21,982 nt of DNA from a virus (IMGVR_UViG_3300031539_000350:1-21982), one strand, 5' to 3'. Shown: positions 7,032 through 15,182, counted from the stretch's first letter. Numbers and translations are program-made. Notes: generated by a model from the sequence alone, not told the origin.

Positions 7032-7903
7032 TAATCTTCCATGTAATCCATTTTCTCCAGAAAATAAATTTCTTTGAATGGTTTAATACCGATTCGTATT
7101 TCTTTGGTGCTCAGACCAGTTTGTTCTTTCAGGTACAATAGAATTTTATTTTTAGCGAATTTATTTGTCACTCTTTTATTATACTTTCCTTCTGGACTGT
7201 CTTCCATAAACAAGACCTGCCAGTTCTTCAACACGTTTGCAATCGCATCACCAACAATAATTTCATTCTTTTTAATTATCGGGTCATTATCTATCCGGTC
7301 TTCAATTTTTTCAATAACGCTTTGAATTAACATTTCGAGTTTTTGCTGTTCCTCATTTTCCATCTCATATGTGTATTCGATGTTTTCATTGATTTCATCA
7401 ACGTAATCATCAAAACTCAAATTAATTTTCTTTTCAGTATAACTCTTTTTACTATGGTCTTTATAGAAATTTCTAATAATTGTCTGACAATAACTAAATG
7501 CTTTGGAGTTAAAGATTCTATATTTACATCCATCTTCACTTTCAATCATATTAGCCAATTTTTCATAGGCGTTTTCGATATGAATGAACCTATAGGCATC
7601 ACCCAATTTAGTCCATTTTTCAGTAGGGGGATTCTCACCTTTACGTTCAATTATAAATGGTTTATATTTAACCATATGGTCAATTAAATGAGCAAGTGCG
7701 TTGGTTTCGACTTCTTCCATATTATAATTTCCAATATGGATTGGATATCGTCTTAAAATAGACTGTATCATTTTTCGAAAAGGTTCAATCAGGATTTCGT
7801 TATAGAGTTTATTTTTTTCTTCCAGCGAATCAGAATGAATATAATCTAAAACTGCCTGTTCTTCCCTTTCAGCGAAATAAAGTGTGGTTGATTTAACTGC
7901 CAT
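7031..7903 (-). CDS. gp55-like late sigma factor homologue
   Basis: A 290-aa protein. Residues 28-82 (EEKNKLYNEILIEPFRKMIQSILRRY followed by ETNALAHLIDHMVKYKPF) and 133-170 (SKAFSYCQTIIRNFYKDHSKKS... LSFDDY) match the pattern of phage late sigma factors: a helix with LY...PF.K.I..I..RY, then AL.HL...KYKP, then KAFSY...I.RN, comparable to sigma region 2. Between them lies an insertion of about 50 residues. Residues 180-290 are helical; the end (LYLKEQTGLSTKEIRIGIKPFKEIYF) could be a DNA-binding helix-turn-helix. T4 gp55 needs a sliding-clamp co-activator; whether that applies here is unknown. It would direct host polymerase to late promoters, with GTATTTAT as the candidate target. Confidence 0.68.
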   Translation of the reverse strand: MAVKSTTLYFAEREEQAVLDYIHSDSLEEKNKLYNEILIEPFRKMIQSILRRYPIHIGNYNMEEVETNALAHLIDHMVKYKPFIIERKGENPPTEKWTKLGDAYRFIHIENAYEKLANMIESEDGCKYRIFNSKAFSYCQTIIRNFYKDHSKKSYTEKKINLSFDDYVDEINENIEYTYEMENEEQQKLEMLIQSVIEKIEDRIDNDPIIKKNEIIVGDAIANVLKNWQVLFMEDSPEGKYNKRVTNKFAKNKILLYLKEQTGLSTKEIRIGIKPFKEIYFLEKMDYMED

Positions 7904-7925
7904 TATTATATTGTTAACAATACAG

Positions 7926-8786
7926 TTATTTTACAACAACTTTTTGCATTTTACTTAGGTCGATTGGTCTATCGTTAGTAAAATTTGATTCCTTAGTCGC
8001 TGTTTCAAACCAGAATTTTCTCTCATCGACAGACATTGTTTTCCCATAATTATCGAATAAGCTACCTTCACGTGTTGCAAGGTGTTTGTAACCAATTTTT
8101 GGAATGCTAAAGATTTTTGATGCATTATTTAATGCTCTGAGCAGAAACTCATACATAAAAGTCAACTTAATATTGACTTTATATCCACCAAGATTCTGGA
8201 AATCAGATTTCTTAATAACAGCACCACTTAATTTAAAATCGGTATATTGTTTCAATGCGTTAGCATTTAGATAACCCATTTCTCCGTTCTCGCCAACAAA
8301 TTGTTGCGCCCAAACCGTTTCATTTGTCAACTTAATTCCTTCATTCGCAGCGTTTACCTCAATCATCATTGTGAGAAACACATCGATTTCTGGATAGACT
8401 TTAACATATTCGGTGGCTCTTTTAATATATGTGTCAGAGTATTCATCATCGAATTCAAGTACCGAAAAATAATCGGTAGTTACTGATTTGACACCAAGAT
8501 TGACTTGCGACTGATAACTCGTATCACCATCATTTTTAATTAAAACGAAGTTCTCGTGAGTGAGACTTTCATGTTTACGAATCATTGAGTCTCGCAACCC
8601 AATCATACTTTCGTCAAGTTCTGTTGGATATACAAGAACTATTGGTGTTAATGAATCGGGAACTTCCTGTTCATCAACAACGATAAGTGGTAATTCTTGT
8701 TTCTCGACACTCTCAACTGCTCTGGTAACCAATACAGACAACTCGTCATTATATTCGTGTATTGGTATGATTACTGATATATTCAT
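7926..8786 (-). CDS. Family 2 (GT-A) glycosyltransferase
   Basis: A 286-aa protein with the GT-A layout: MNISVIIPIHEYND at the N-terminus (nucleotide-sugar binding strand), a second strand ELPLIVVDEQ (31-40), and SVLEFDDEYSD at 108-118 holding the DXD-like metal-binding EFDDE. The acceptor half contains FKLSGAVIKKSDFQNLGGY, the usual GT2 segment after the DXD. No membrane helix is present, so it should be soluble. It could glycosylate virion proteins or DNA bases. It lies 22 bp upstream of the sigma gene and 32 bp downstream of a second glycosyltransferase. Confidence 0.85.
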   Translation of the reverse strand: MNISVIIPIHEYNDELSVLVTRAVESVEKQELPLIVVDEQEVPDSLTPIVLVYPTELDESMIGLRDSMIRKHESLTHENFVLIKNDGDTSYQSQVNLGVKSVTTDYFSVLEFDDEYSDTYIKRATEYVKVYPEIDVFLTMMIEVNAANEGIKLTNETVWAQQFVGENGEMGYLNANALKQYTDFKLSGAVIKKSDFQNLGGYKVNIKLTFMYEFLLRALNNASKIFSIPKIGYKHLATREGSLFDNYGKTMSVDERKFWFETATKESNFTNDRPIDLSKMQKVVVK

Positions 8787-8818
8787 TTTATATTTTTCTT
8801 TAAAATTTCTTATTATTT

Positions 8819-9991
8819 TTACAATACTGGCGGTGGATTAAATACTTCGACAGGTGGCGGTTCGGGAGTAACGGCTTTGGTAAGTAATTCCGTTCTGGCT
8901 TTAAGAACAGTTTCATAGATTTCAGTTAATCTAATTTCACTGTCTTTTTGATTGTATTTAACTACAATCTTATCCATGTTTTCATAAAGCTCATCTTTAA
9001 TTCCATCATCTAGGAACTTAACTAATACTTCACCAGCCAATAATGGAAGGTCGTAGTAATTTTCAGTCCAAACTCCACCACCATCAACAACTTTATCAAT
9101 CTTGCCGTTTTCATCTCTTTCGACCATGTATTCTGGCATGATATCGGGTTTCAAACAAATAGGAATTGTGCCTGATTTCATACATTCCAGTGGGAAAGTA
9201 CCAAAAGACGCAATTCTATCAATCCAGATTGCAGCAAAATTCTCTTTCAACCTCTTAGCGAAATCAACACGTCTCATTGGTTGTGGTGGTTTACTTTTTG
9301 TTACCATTGGGTCAAAAGTTATCCAGCTATATTGAGGATATTTACTGAAAAACAGTTTTACGAATTTCGAAATCTCGTTAGCATTTCTACCAATAACCGA
9401 AATTATTGGTTTTTGTGGTAGAGTAGATTTTTCGAAATAATCTGGAATACCAACATTATAGACCATGATATTATATTTACCCTCACCATGAAAGGTTTCC
9501 ACCCATGTTTTAAGAGTTTCTGAGGTAGTAATGATGTCATTAACACCAAATGCTGCCCAATCGGTTCCCGGTATCAGTGAGTTCATCATGTAATCAACAG
9601 ATTGTAATAATCCAACCCTTACACATGGTAGATTTTTTGTCTGCTCCATTACATTTGTGAAAACTTCAGGAATAACCATAACATCTTCGGGACCAACCAT
9701 TAGTTTTGGGTCTGCCATTGGCATGTGTGGATGGTTAGTAAGTTCTTTTTCAATCCAAGCTGGTACGACATAATCGCCCTTTTCAACCATCATAATAACT
9801 TCAAATCCCATATTTTTTGCAACACTTGCATGGAAATATATTTCATATACACTTGCAACAGGACTCATTGATTCCGGTACTGCAAATAGAAATTTTGATT
9901 TTTTGGTTGCGATTTTATTGAGAGATACTTTAATTTTCTCAATCTTTTCTAATTCAGCTTGTTCGGCTGACTTCTGTAATTCTTCGCTCAT
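8819..9991 (-). CDS. GT-B fold glycosyltransferase (GT1/GT4-like)
   Basis: A 390-aa protein. After a charged N-terminal helix, residues 33-70 (SKFLFAVPESMSPVASVYEIYFHASVAKNMGFEVIMM) form the first Rossmann domain, and 194-225 (KPIISVIGRNANEISKFV) starts the second. ASFGTFPLECMKSGTIPI (261-278) is the donor-binding motif of GT-B enzymes, in which Glu269 would hold the nucleotide sugar. The C-terminus is proline-rich (PEPPPVEVFNPPPV), unusual for the family and possibly a tether to another protein. It starts 1 bp after the HAD-like gene stop. Acceptor unknown. Confidence 0.82.
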   Translation of the reverse strand: MSEELQKSAEQAELEKIEKIKVSLNKIATKKSKFLFAVPESMSPVASVYEIYFHASVAKNMGFEVIMMVEKGDYVVPAWIEKELTNHPHMPMADPKLMVGPEDVMVIPEVFTNVMEQTKNLPCVRVGLLQSVDYMMNSLIPGTDWAAFGVNDIITTSETLKTWVETFHGEGKYNIMVYNVGIPDYFEKSTLPQKPIISVIGRNANEISKFVKLFFSKYPQYSWITFDPMVTKSKPPQPMRRVDFAKRLKENFAAIWIDRIASFGTFPLECMKSGTIPICLKPDIMPEYMVERDENGKIDKVVDGGGVWTENYYDLPLLAGEVLVKFLDDGIKDELYENMDKIVVKYNQKDSEIRLTEIYETVLKARTELLTKAVTPEPPPVEVFNPPPVL

Positions 9992-9992
9992 T

Positions 9993-10733
9993 TTATTTAC
10001 TTTTATATTTAATTATTTTTTGAAAATCTTTATTTTCGATTAAATCAACAACTTGTAGTGCATCCAGCGTACCTTCTTTTAAATCTACGTTGTATGGTCG
10101 TTTTAATTTAATTAATTTTTTACCCCAAGGCGCACCAAGTTTTATGATTTCAGGGTCTGTGGTAATTAGGACATCCACGTGTTTCCACATATCAACTGAA
10201 TTATCGAGAAATTTATAGTCTCTAAATCTACTTGAAATCTTACTTAGGAAGAAAAGAGTTGGTGGGATACTGAAACGGTTTTCAATAGATATTACTGTAA
10301 AATCTACGGTGTCTTCATACTTTTGTAAGAAATTATTTACGTCTAAATCCAATTGGGGATAGAGTTTTGGTGCTGCTCCGTGGATTTCAAACAGATAATC
10401 TTCATACATGAATCTATTATAAACTTCTCTTGCTGTTAGTGTTACTTTTTCTGCTGGTTTGAACAACATAAAATCGGCAGGTGCTTCCCCGTTTTCATCA
10501 ACCTGATAATCTATTGGATTGATTGTGTCTGGCGTTTCTTCGGGTTCACGCATTTCCTTAACTTCTTCTACAGTGTCTTTCCAACTATACTTTTTCCAGA
10601 AATCATATATATATGGAACTGCTTCTTCTGGCATATTCTCTTCACCAAATTCTTCAAGATAGAATCTATCAAATGCTGCCCATCTAGCTCTTAGAACCTC
10701 ATTTATATCTATCCCAACTTTTAATTTACCCAT
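9993..10733 (-). CDS. HAD-like protein with degenerate active site
   Basis: A 246-aa protein with the outline of the HAD fold as used in 5'-nucleotidases: KVGIDINEVL at 5-14 (motif I), TVIS at 146-149 (motif II), a Lys in the WGKKLIKLKRPYN segment (204-215), and DVLITTDPEII at 187-197 (motif IV). In motif I the usual DxD reads D9-I-N11, so the second catalytic Asp is missing and phosphatase activity is doubtful. An inserted acidic segment (60-95) replaces the usual cap. It overlaps the 95-aa gene by 8 bp and precedes two glycosyltransferases, so it may be a sugar-phosphate or nucleotide-binding helper. Fold assignment is moderate. Confidence 0.6.
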   Translation of the reverse strand: MGKLKVGIDINEVLRARWAAFDRFYLEEFGEENMPEEAVPYIYDFWKKYSWKDTVEEVKEMREPEETPDTINPIDYQVDENGEAPADFMLFKPAEKVTLTAREVYNRFMYEDYLFEIHGAAPKLYPQLDLDVNNFLQKYEDTVDFTVISIENRFSIPPTLFFLSKISSRFRDYKFLDNSVDMWKHVDVLITTDPEIIKLGAPWGKKLIKLKRPYNVDLKEGTLDALQVVDLIENKDFQKIIKYKSK

Positions 10734-11013
10734 TATTTTCTTCTTTTATTTGCTCCAACTGATTTTGGAGATGTTCTCTTAATTTTTTCATCATCTCAGT
10801 ATGCTCATTAAGTAATTCAGCATCTGTGATATATTTTGGATTAATACATTCAATCCTCGTATCCGGTGATTGTGTTGGAATCATAATTATCTCACCTTTT
10901 ATACTGGTTGGTGCGATTCTTTTTGATAGCCTATGTACGAATTCCTCAATATCTTCACTTCGAATACCTTGCACCCCGGCATATACCACAATTAATTTAT
11001 ATTCTTCTTCCAT
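10726..11013 (-). CDS. Hypothetical 95-aa protein, first gene of leftward glycosylation/sigma operon
   Basis: Begins with YKLIVVYAGVQGIRSEDIEEFVHRL, a beta-alpha unit, followed by GEIIMIPTQSPDTRIECINPKYI and a charged C-terminal helix with coiled-coil character (HTEMMKKLREHLQNQLEQIKEENN). This alpha/beta plus helix layout is small enough for a partner or regulator. It starts the leftward operon across a 109-bp divergent region from the gp26-like gene. No family recognised. Confidence 0.7.
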   Translation of the reverse strand: MEEEYKLIVVYAGVQGIRSEDIEEFVHRLSKRIAPTSIKGEIIMIPTQSPDTRIECINPKYITDAELLNEHTEMMKKLREHLQNQLEQIKEENNG

Positions 11014-11087
11014 AATAACAATTATTCTTATATATGGTAATACGAGTTTTAATTAAAAATCTTGAATGTCAAAAAATTTTTTTTCGA

Positions 11088-11095
11088 GTATTTAT
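11088..11095 (+). promoter_or_regulatory. Putative phage late promoter motif GTATTTAT
   Basis: Exact octamer, preceded by CGA and followed by TAAAAAAG, in the divergent region; 27 bp lie between its end and the ATG at 11123. The copy at 15183 shares the trailing TAAAAAA, suggesting a longer consensus for some members. Confidence 0.7.
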
Positions 11096-11122
11096 TAAAA
11101 AAGTATAAAAAATTATAAATTC

Positions 11123-12058
11123 ATGGAAAACCAGAATCAAGAACAAGTCCCTGAGAAAAGACCGATTGGAGACGTATTAAATGAATACAAAAAAATACAC
11201 GGTACTGAAAAAACTCCATTAGCACCTCCATCACCACAACAGGTAATGACTGATGCAGTACCAGCAGCTAGTAGTTTTAATCCTCATGATTATCAAGCAG
11301 CAATGTCACAGGAAACCGACCCAGATTTAATGACTTCATATGAAATCATCAAATTACCATCAAAAGGTAAGTTTTATAAAAACGGGCTTAAAGAACTTAG
11401 TGTTGAATATATGACATCGAAAGATGAAGATATTCTAACCACACCATCTTTAATTGAAAATGGTACGGTAATCGATGTGTTGTTAAGAAGAAAAATTAAA
11501 ACTCCCGGTGTTAATGCCAACGATTTATTGGTTGGTGACCGAAGTGCTATTATTTTATTCCTTCGTAGTTCAAGTTATGGTTCTGATTATGCAGTACAAG
11601 TACCGGACCCAAGAACAAATATTTTATTTAAAACAAAGGTTGATTTAAATAAATTGAAATATAAGAAAGTCAGTCAAGAACCTGATGAGAATGGGTTTTT
11701 CAGTGTTGAATTACCAATGCGTAAGAAAACTGTTAAATTTAAACTACTGACCAGTGGTGAAGAAAACATTTTATTTAAAAAAGCCGAAGCCTTTAAAGAT
11801 GCTAGTGGTGAAGAATTTAGTGAATACAGTACACTTAAATTAAAATCACATATCGTCAGTATTGGTGAGAAAACCGATAGAACATATATTAGTAAATTCG
11901 TTGATGCGATGCCAGCAATGGATGCCTTAACTATTCGTAGAAAAGTTCTGGAAGTAAGTCCTGATGTTGATATGGCTTATGAATTCCAGACCAAAGATGG
12001 TTATAAATTTAAAGCTGATTTAAGTATAGGGATAGATTTTTTTTTCCCAAACACTTAG
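11123..12058 (+). CDS. gp26-like baseplate/tail assembly protein, frameshift donor upstream of the tape measure
   Basis: A 311-aa protein. The first 70 residues are polar and proline-rich. Residues about 72-180 (IIKLPSKGKFYKNGLKELSVEYMTSKDEDILTTP, then a DLLVGDRSAIILFLRSSSYG block) match the conserved core of the T4 gp26-type baseplate protein family (LPSKG.FY...MT..DE.IL, GDR..I..R..SYG). T4 gp26 is 208 aa; the extra length is mainly N-terminal. The gene ends at TAG (12056) just after a nine-T run at 12037-12045. The -1 frame is open from 12019 to 12253, so a shift at the T-run would give a product of about 377 aa ending in the downstream domain. In lambda-like phages a gene at this place makes the tail assembly chaperones G and GT for the tape measure; I infer the same here. 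Confidence 0.82.
   Translation: MENQNQEQVPEKRPIGDVLNEYKKIHGTEKTPLAPPSPQQVMTDAVPAASSFNPHDYQAAMSQETDPDLMTSYEIIKLPSKGKFYKNGLKELSVEYMTSKDEDILTTPSLIENGTVIDVLLRRKIKTPGVNANDLLVGDRSAIILFLRSSSYGSDYAVQVPDPRTNILFKTKVDLNKLKYKKVSQEPDENGFFSVELPMRKKTVKFKLLTSGEENILFKKAEAFKDASGEEFSEYSTLKLKSHIVSIGEKTDRTYISKFVDAMPAMDALTIRRKVLEVSPDVDMAYEFQTKDGYKFKADLSIGIDFFFPNT
12037..12046 (+). promoter_or_regulatory. Candidate -1 ribosomal frameshift slippery site
   Basis: Nine T followed by C in zero-frame codons GA-T TTT TTT TTC. Both T TTT TTT and T TTT TTC fit the X XXY YYZ rule for tandem -1 slippage, with re-pairing fully possible. The -1 frame continues FPKHLAGEYKK and then into the 59-aa reading frame with no stop. 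It lies inside the only overlap (12019-12058) between the two frames. Confidence 0.7.
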
Positions 12059-12075
12059 CGGGTGAGTACAAAAAA

Positions 12076-12255
12076 ATGGTCGATGAGGAAATCTACATCC
12101 TGACCAAACACGCTAAGTTTCAAGCAGATTATGTAGAAAAATTACCAATATATCGTAGACGACATTTCTTATTTCTCTTAGAAAAAGAGAATGATGAGAT
12201 TGAGAAAATGCATGAGAAGGCACGAAACAAAAATAACTTTAGACCGGGACAGTAA
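12076..12255 (+). CDS. C-terminal extension of the gp26-like protein in the -1 frame (59-aa ORF)
   Basis: Read alone from the ATG at 12076 this gives 59 aa ending RNKNNFRPGQ. Read by -1 frameshift from the gp26-like gene it adds about 70 residues. The sequence (ILTKHAKFQADYVEKLPIYRRRHFLFLLEKENDEIEKM) has the shape of the small domain that follows gp26-type proteins in other phages: a helix, then LPIYRRRHFL like the MP.W.RR.F. segment, then a charged helix. A weak GGTGAG lies 10 bp before the ATG, so separate initiation cannot be ruled out. The stop codon lies in the loop of the terminator at 12241. A base error in the T-run would also produce this split. Confidence 0.7.
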   Translation: MVDEEIYILTKHAKFQADYVEKLPIYRRRHFLFLLEKENDEIEKMHEKARNKNNFRPGQ

Positions 12256-12270
12256 AAAACTCGGTCTTTT
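12241..12270 (+). terminator. Hairpin terminator before the tape measure gene
   Basis: AGACCGGG (12241-12248) pairs with CTCGGTCT (12260-12267), one G-U pair, 11-nt A-rich loop, four-T tail. It abuts the GTATTTAT motif at 12271 directly. The stop codon of the frameshift ORF lies inside the loop, so ribosomes reaching it would melt the stem; translation could thus reduce termination. Confidence 0.75.
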
Positions 12271-12278
12271 GTATTTAT
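12271..12278 (+). promoter_or_regulatory. Putative phage late promoter motif GTATTTAT
   Basis: Exact octamer directly behind the terminator and 19 bp ahead of the tape measure ATG at 12298. Confidence 0.65.
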
Positions 12279-12297
12279 ATAAAACACGGAAATAAAA

Positions 12298-14826
12298 ATG
12301 GCAACTGGTGACTCAGCAGATAGAATAAAAAATCTTAAACTTTTAAACGATTCAATTCAGAAACAGCTTGATTTGGCTAAATCGACTAATGATGTCGATA
12401 GAGAAAGAGCACTTCTTGGTGAAAAGATTAGTAACTACGAAAAAGTCATCACTGATTTAAAAAAAGAACAACTCGACAAAGGTATTGATAATATTGCACA
12501 AATCGAGAAACTTCAAGTCGAACAGCAACAACTAGTTAAAACCGAAAAAGACCTTAATAAACAACTTGATGAAGGTATTAAAAGGAGAACGAGACAAGTC
12601 AATCTCGCCAAAGAATTAGGTGCTCAATTAAAAATTGGTTGGAAATATCTACAAGAGCAAGATAAGATTATAAAAACTACTAATCTTAATCTCGGTATGA
12701 GTGGAAATAAAGCCGTCATGATGCGTGACGCTTTTGAAAAATCTTCGAAATACGTTTTAAGATTAGGTGGAACTATTGGTGACATTCAAGGTGTAATGCA
12801 GGGTTATGCTGATGAAACTGGTCGTGCTCGTGTTATGACGGCAGAGATGGTTCAAGACATTACCGATATTGGTAAAGGTACTGGTCTCGGAATTGCTGAA
12901 GCAACCAGACTCGGAGCACAATTCGAACTAATGGGGTATAGTGCTAAAGGAATGGTAGATTATGTTCAAGGTGTCGTGGATACTAGCGAAAGAATGGGTG
13001 TTAATACTACGAAGGTTCTGAAAAATGTTAACGATAATTTCAAAAAATTAAACACATATACTTTCCAACAAGGTGTTAAGGGTTTTGCTCAAATGGCAAT
13101 GTATGCCGAAAAATTTAAAATTGATATCGGAGATGCACTGAATGCTGCTGATGTTGCACGTACTCTTGAAGGTGCAATTGACTTATCAGCACAATTACAA
13201 GTTATGGGTGGTGAATTTGCTAAAACCGACCCTTTTGAACTCTTATATCTTGGTCGTAATGACCCGGCAAAAATGCAGGAAAAACTTGCTGATATGACTA
13301 AAGGTCTTGTGACCTTCAGAAAAAATTCAGAAGGTGTTATGGAAAAATTCATCAGTCCTGCTGACCGTGATAGAATGTTTGCTGTTGAGAAATCATTGAA
13401 TATGGAAGCGGGTTCGATGGTAGTAATTGCTGAAAGACAGGCTGAAGTACAGAAAATGCGTCAACAAATGAGTGGTCTGGGATTAAGTGCTGAACAAAAA
13501 GAAGTTATTGAAGGTGCTGCGCTATGGGACCAGAAAGCAGGAAAATTCCAAGTCCAACTTGGTGAAACCATGTTAAATATAGGTGAATTAACAAAAGACC
13601 AAGCCAAGGCATTTAAAACAGAACAACTTTTATTGAAAGACCGTGCAACTGAGGCTATGACATTCGATGAAACATTCAAAGCAACCATCGAAATTCTAAA
13701 ATCGGCATTACTTCCATTATTAAAAGGAGTTAATTGGATGCTTGATAAATTCATGAAACCAATCGCTAATTTTGCTGCTAAAGGATGGGGTGGTGCTGTT
13801 ACGGCTGCTGCTGCATTAATGAGTGCTGGACTTTTATGGAAAGGTGTCACCAGTGGATTAGGTAGATTAGGAACAAAATGGATTGCTGAAGGTGGTGGAA
13901 AAGGTTTCTTAGGTGGTATGTTAGGTGGAAAGGGTTCTGCTGCTGGAAAGAGTGCTGGTGGTGCTATAATTGGGCGTGGAGCGGATTACACCGGAACTGG
14001 TCAAATTCGTAAAGGTGCTGCTGGACTCCATAAAGCAAAAGGAATGAAAAGTCTGGCTACTGGTGGTGCTATTGGTGCTGCTGCTGTCGGTATGGGTGCA
14101 GGTGTTGGATTAGCTGCTGTCGGAATATCTAAACTTGCTGATTCAATGAGTAAATTAACACCAGAACAAGCAGAAATTCTAAAAAGTATCGCTATGACAT
14201 TAGCTGTTACATTTCCACTTGCAGCAATTGGTATTGGTATTGTAGCTGCGGTAGCAGCACCAGCAGCAATTCCACTTTTGGCTTTAGGTGCTGCTTTATT
14301 AATGATGGGTGGTGCTATTGGTATTGCTGCTGGTGGAATTGGATTCATGGCAAAAGGATTCGCCACATTATTTGATTCAATAAAAGGTGTTGAAAATATT
14401 GGTGAAGTTACTGCGGGTTTAGCGGGAATGATGGCAGTCCTAACAACAGCAACAATTGCCCTCCCTGCTGCAATAGGTCTGGGTTTTGCTATTAGTAAAA
14501 TCGGAAAACATGCTGATGACCTCGTAAAAGTAGGTGCAGCATTTCAAAATATTCAAACAGTTATGTCCGGTAGTAGAGATGATTTTATTGCGGTTCAAAA
14601 TGCCGTTGAAAGTATATCGAATATGAATACCAAAGGTGGTGGAATGCTTGCAGACCTTGCAAGACTATTGAGAAAACCACTTCAAGTCGAATTTGCAAAG
14701 GGTAATGTTATGCTACATAACGATATTACACTAGATATCGATAAAACAACATTCATGCGTAAAATATATGACCCAGAAATTGCAATCCAAATGCAAGAAA
14801 GTCTAAGAATTGGAAAGGGAAGATAA
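12298..14826 (+). CDS. Tail tape measure protein
   Basis: An 842-aa protein that sets tail length and is ejected during infection. Residues 5-115 are a strong coiled coil (repeated QLDLAKS, EKLQVEQQQLVKTEKDLNKQL). The middle, to about 480, is helical and polar. Hydrophobic, Ala/Gly-rich segments that could cross a membrane lie at about 498-520, 589-612, 630-690 and 702-735, a usual tape-measure feature linked to passage of DNA through the inner membrane. The C-terminus returns to soluble sequence. It follows the frameshifted gp26-like gene, the place where tape measure genes lie after their chaperones. T4 gp29 is 590 aa; a longer protein implies a longer tail if length scales, an inference. 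Confidence 0.9.
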   Translation: MATGDSADRIKNLKLLNDSIQKQLDLAKSTNDVDRERALLGEKISNYEKVITDLKKEQLDKGIDNIAQIEKLQVEQQQLVKTEKDLNKQLDEGIKRRTRQVNLAKELGAQLKIGWKYLQEQDKIIKTTNLNLGMSGNKAVMMRDAFEKSSKYVLRLGGTIGDIQGVMQGYADETGRARVMTAEMVQDITDIGKGTGLGIAEATRLGAQFELMGYSAKGMVDYVQGVVDTSERMGVNTTKVLKNVNDNFKKLNTYTFQQGVKGFAQMAMYAEKFKIDIGDALNAADVARTLEGAIDLSAQLQVMGGEFAKTDPFELLYLGRNDPAKMQEKLADMTKGLVTFRKNSEGVMEKFISPADRDRMFAVEKSLNMEAGSMVVIAERQAEVQKMRQQMSGLGLSAEQKEVIEGAALWDQKAGKFQVQLGETMLNIGELTKDQAKAFKTEQLLLKDRATEAMTFDETFKATIEILKSALLPLLKGVNWMLDKFMKPIANFAAKGWGGAVTAAAALMSAGLLWKGVTSGLGRLGTKWIAEGGGKGFLGGMLGGKGSAAGKSAGGAIIGRGADYTGTGQIRKGAAGLHKAKGMKSLATGGAIGAAAVGMGAGVGLAAVGISKLADSMSKLTPEQAEILKSIAMTLAVTFPLAAIGIGIVAAVAAPAAIPLLALGAALLMMGGAIGIAAGGIGFMAKGFATLFDSIKGVENIGEVTAGLAGMMAVLTTATIALPAAIGLGFAISKIGKHADDLVKVGAAFQNIQTVMSGSRDDFIAVQNAVESISNMNTKGGGMLADLARLLRKPLQVEFAKGNVMLHNDITLDIDKTTFMRKIYDPEIAIQMQESLRIGKGR

Positions 14827-14915
14827 TTTTTTTTTATCTGATTTCTGAAAAATACTAGGAATTGTCATTTATTTTTTGTAACTTTGAAAAGTTTTTTCTC
14901 AAGTTCACAAACTCT

Positions 14916-15083
14916 TTATCGCTTCTGCGAATCAATCAACAAAGTCACAAGTTTGGTTCTTAACTTCTGCGAATCTAAGAAAAATCTCGACATTATGGGA
15001 TAGTTATGTTTATTTCTGACGAAATAAAATAGACTATCTAATATTCTAATTAAATAGAGAAATTCAATAAACTTGCTATTCAT
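14916..15083 (-). CDS. Possible 55-aa protein antisense to late genes
   Basis: Uninterrupted minus-strand frame from an ATG at 15083 to TAA at 14916, beginning MNSKFIEFLYLIRIL. It is basic in the second half, and each copy of the 12-bp direct repeat encodes DSQK in this frame. The composition is not obviously phage-like and no upstream promoter with correct spacing is seen (a TAATTTTG at 15174-15167 lacks a -33 box). It could be a real early small gene or a chance frame. Confidence 0.3.
   Translation of the reverse strand: MNSKFIEFLYLIRILDSLFYFVRNKHNYPIMSRFFLDSQKLRTKLVTLLIDSQKR
14999..15038. other. Hairpin in the intergenic gap
   Basis: Outer 6-bp stem GATAGT/ACTATC, internal loop of four bases per side, inner 8-bp perfect stem TTTATTTC/GAAATAAA with a TGAC tetraloop. 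No T-run follows, so a terminator is unlikely. It may be an RNA structure or a protein-binding site. Confidence 0.5.
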
Positions 15084-15182
15084 AACCCAATAATGTTTTG
15101 ATATAAAAGAATATTATCACGTTTTTGGGGATTGTCCGTATTTTCCCAAGGTAAAAATAGGTATTTCAAAATTAATCTGCAA

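Noticed and set aside
11014-11087. Promoter for the leftward operon starting at 11013
   Set aside because: On the minus strand only a weak GTATTACC and an isolated TTGACA are seen, with no convincing spacing; the promoter is not identified.
12037-12045. Sequencing error in the nine-T run as the sole explanation for the split gene
   Set aside because: Not excluded, but the position before the tape measure, the overlap of only 40 bp and the perfect slippery pattern favour programmed frameshifting.
13089-14366. Three minus-strand frames (87, 129 and 121 aa) inside the tape measure gene
   Set aside because: Antisense shadows of an Ala/Gly-rich coding region; no promoter or start context.
14879-14886. 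TAACTTTG as a Bacteroides-type promoter in the intergenic gap
   Set aside because: The -7 box matches, but the nearest TTG is 14 bp away instead of 19-21, and no gene follows closely, so kept only as a note in the gap.
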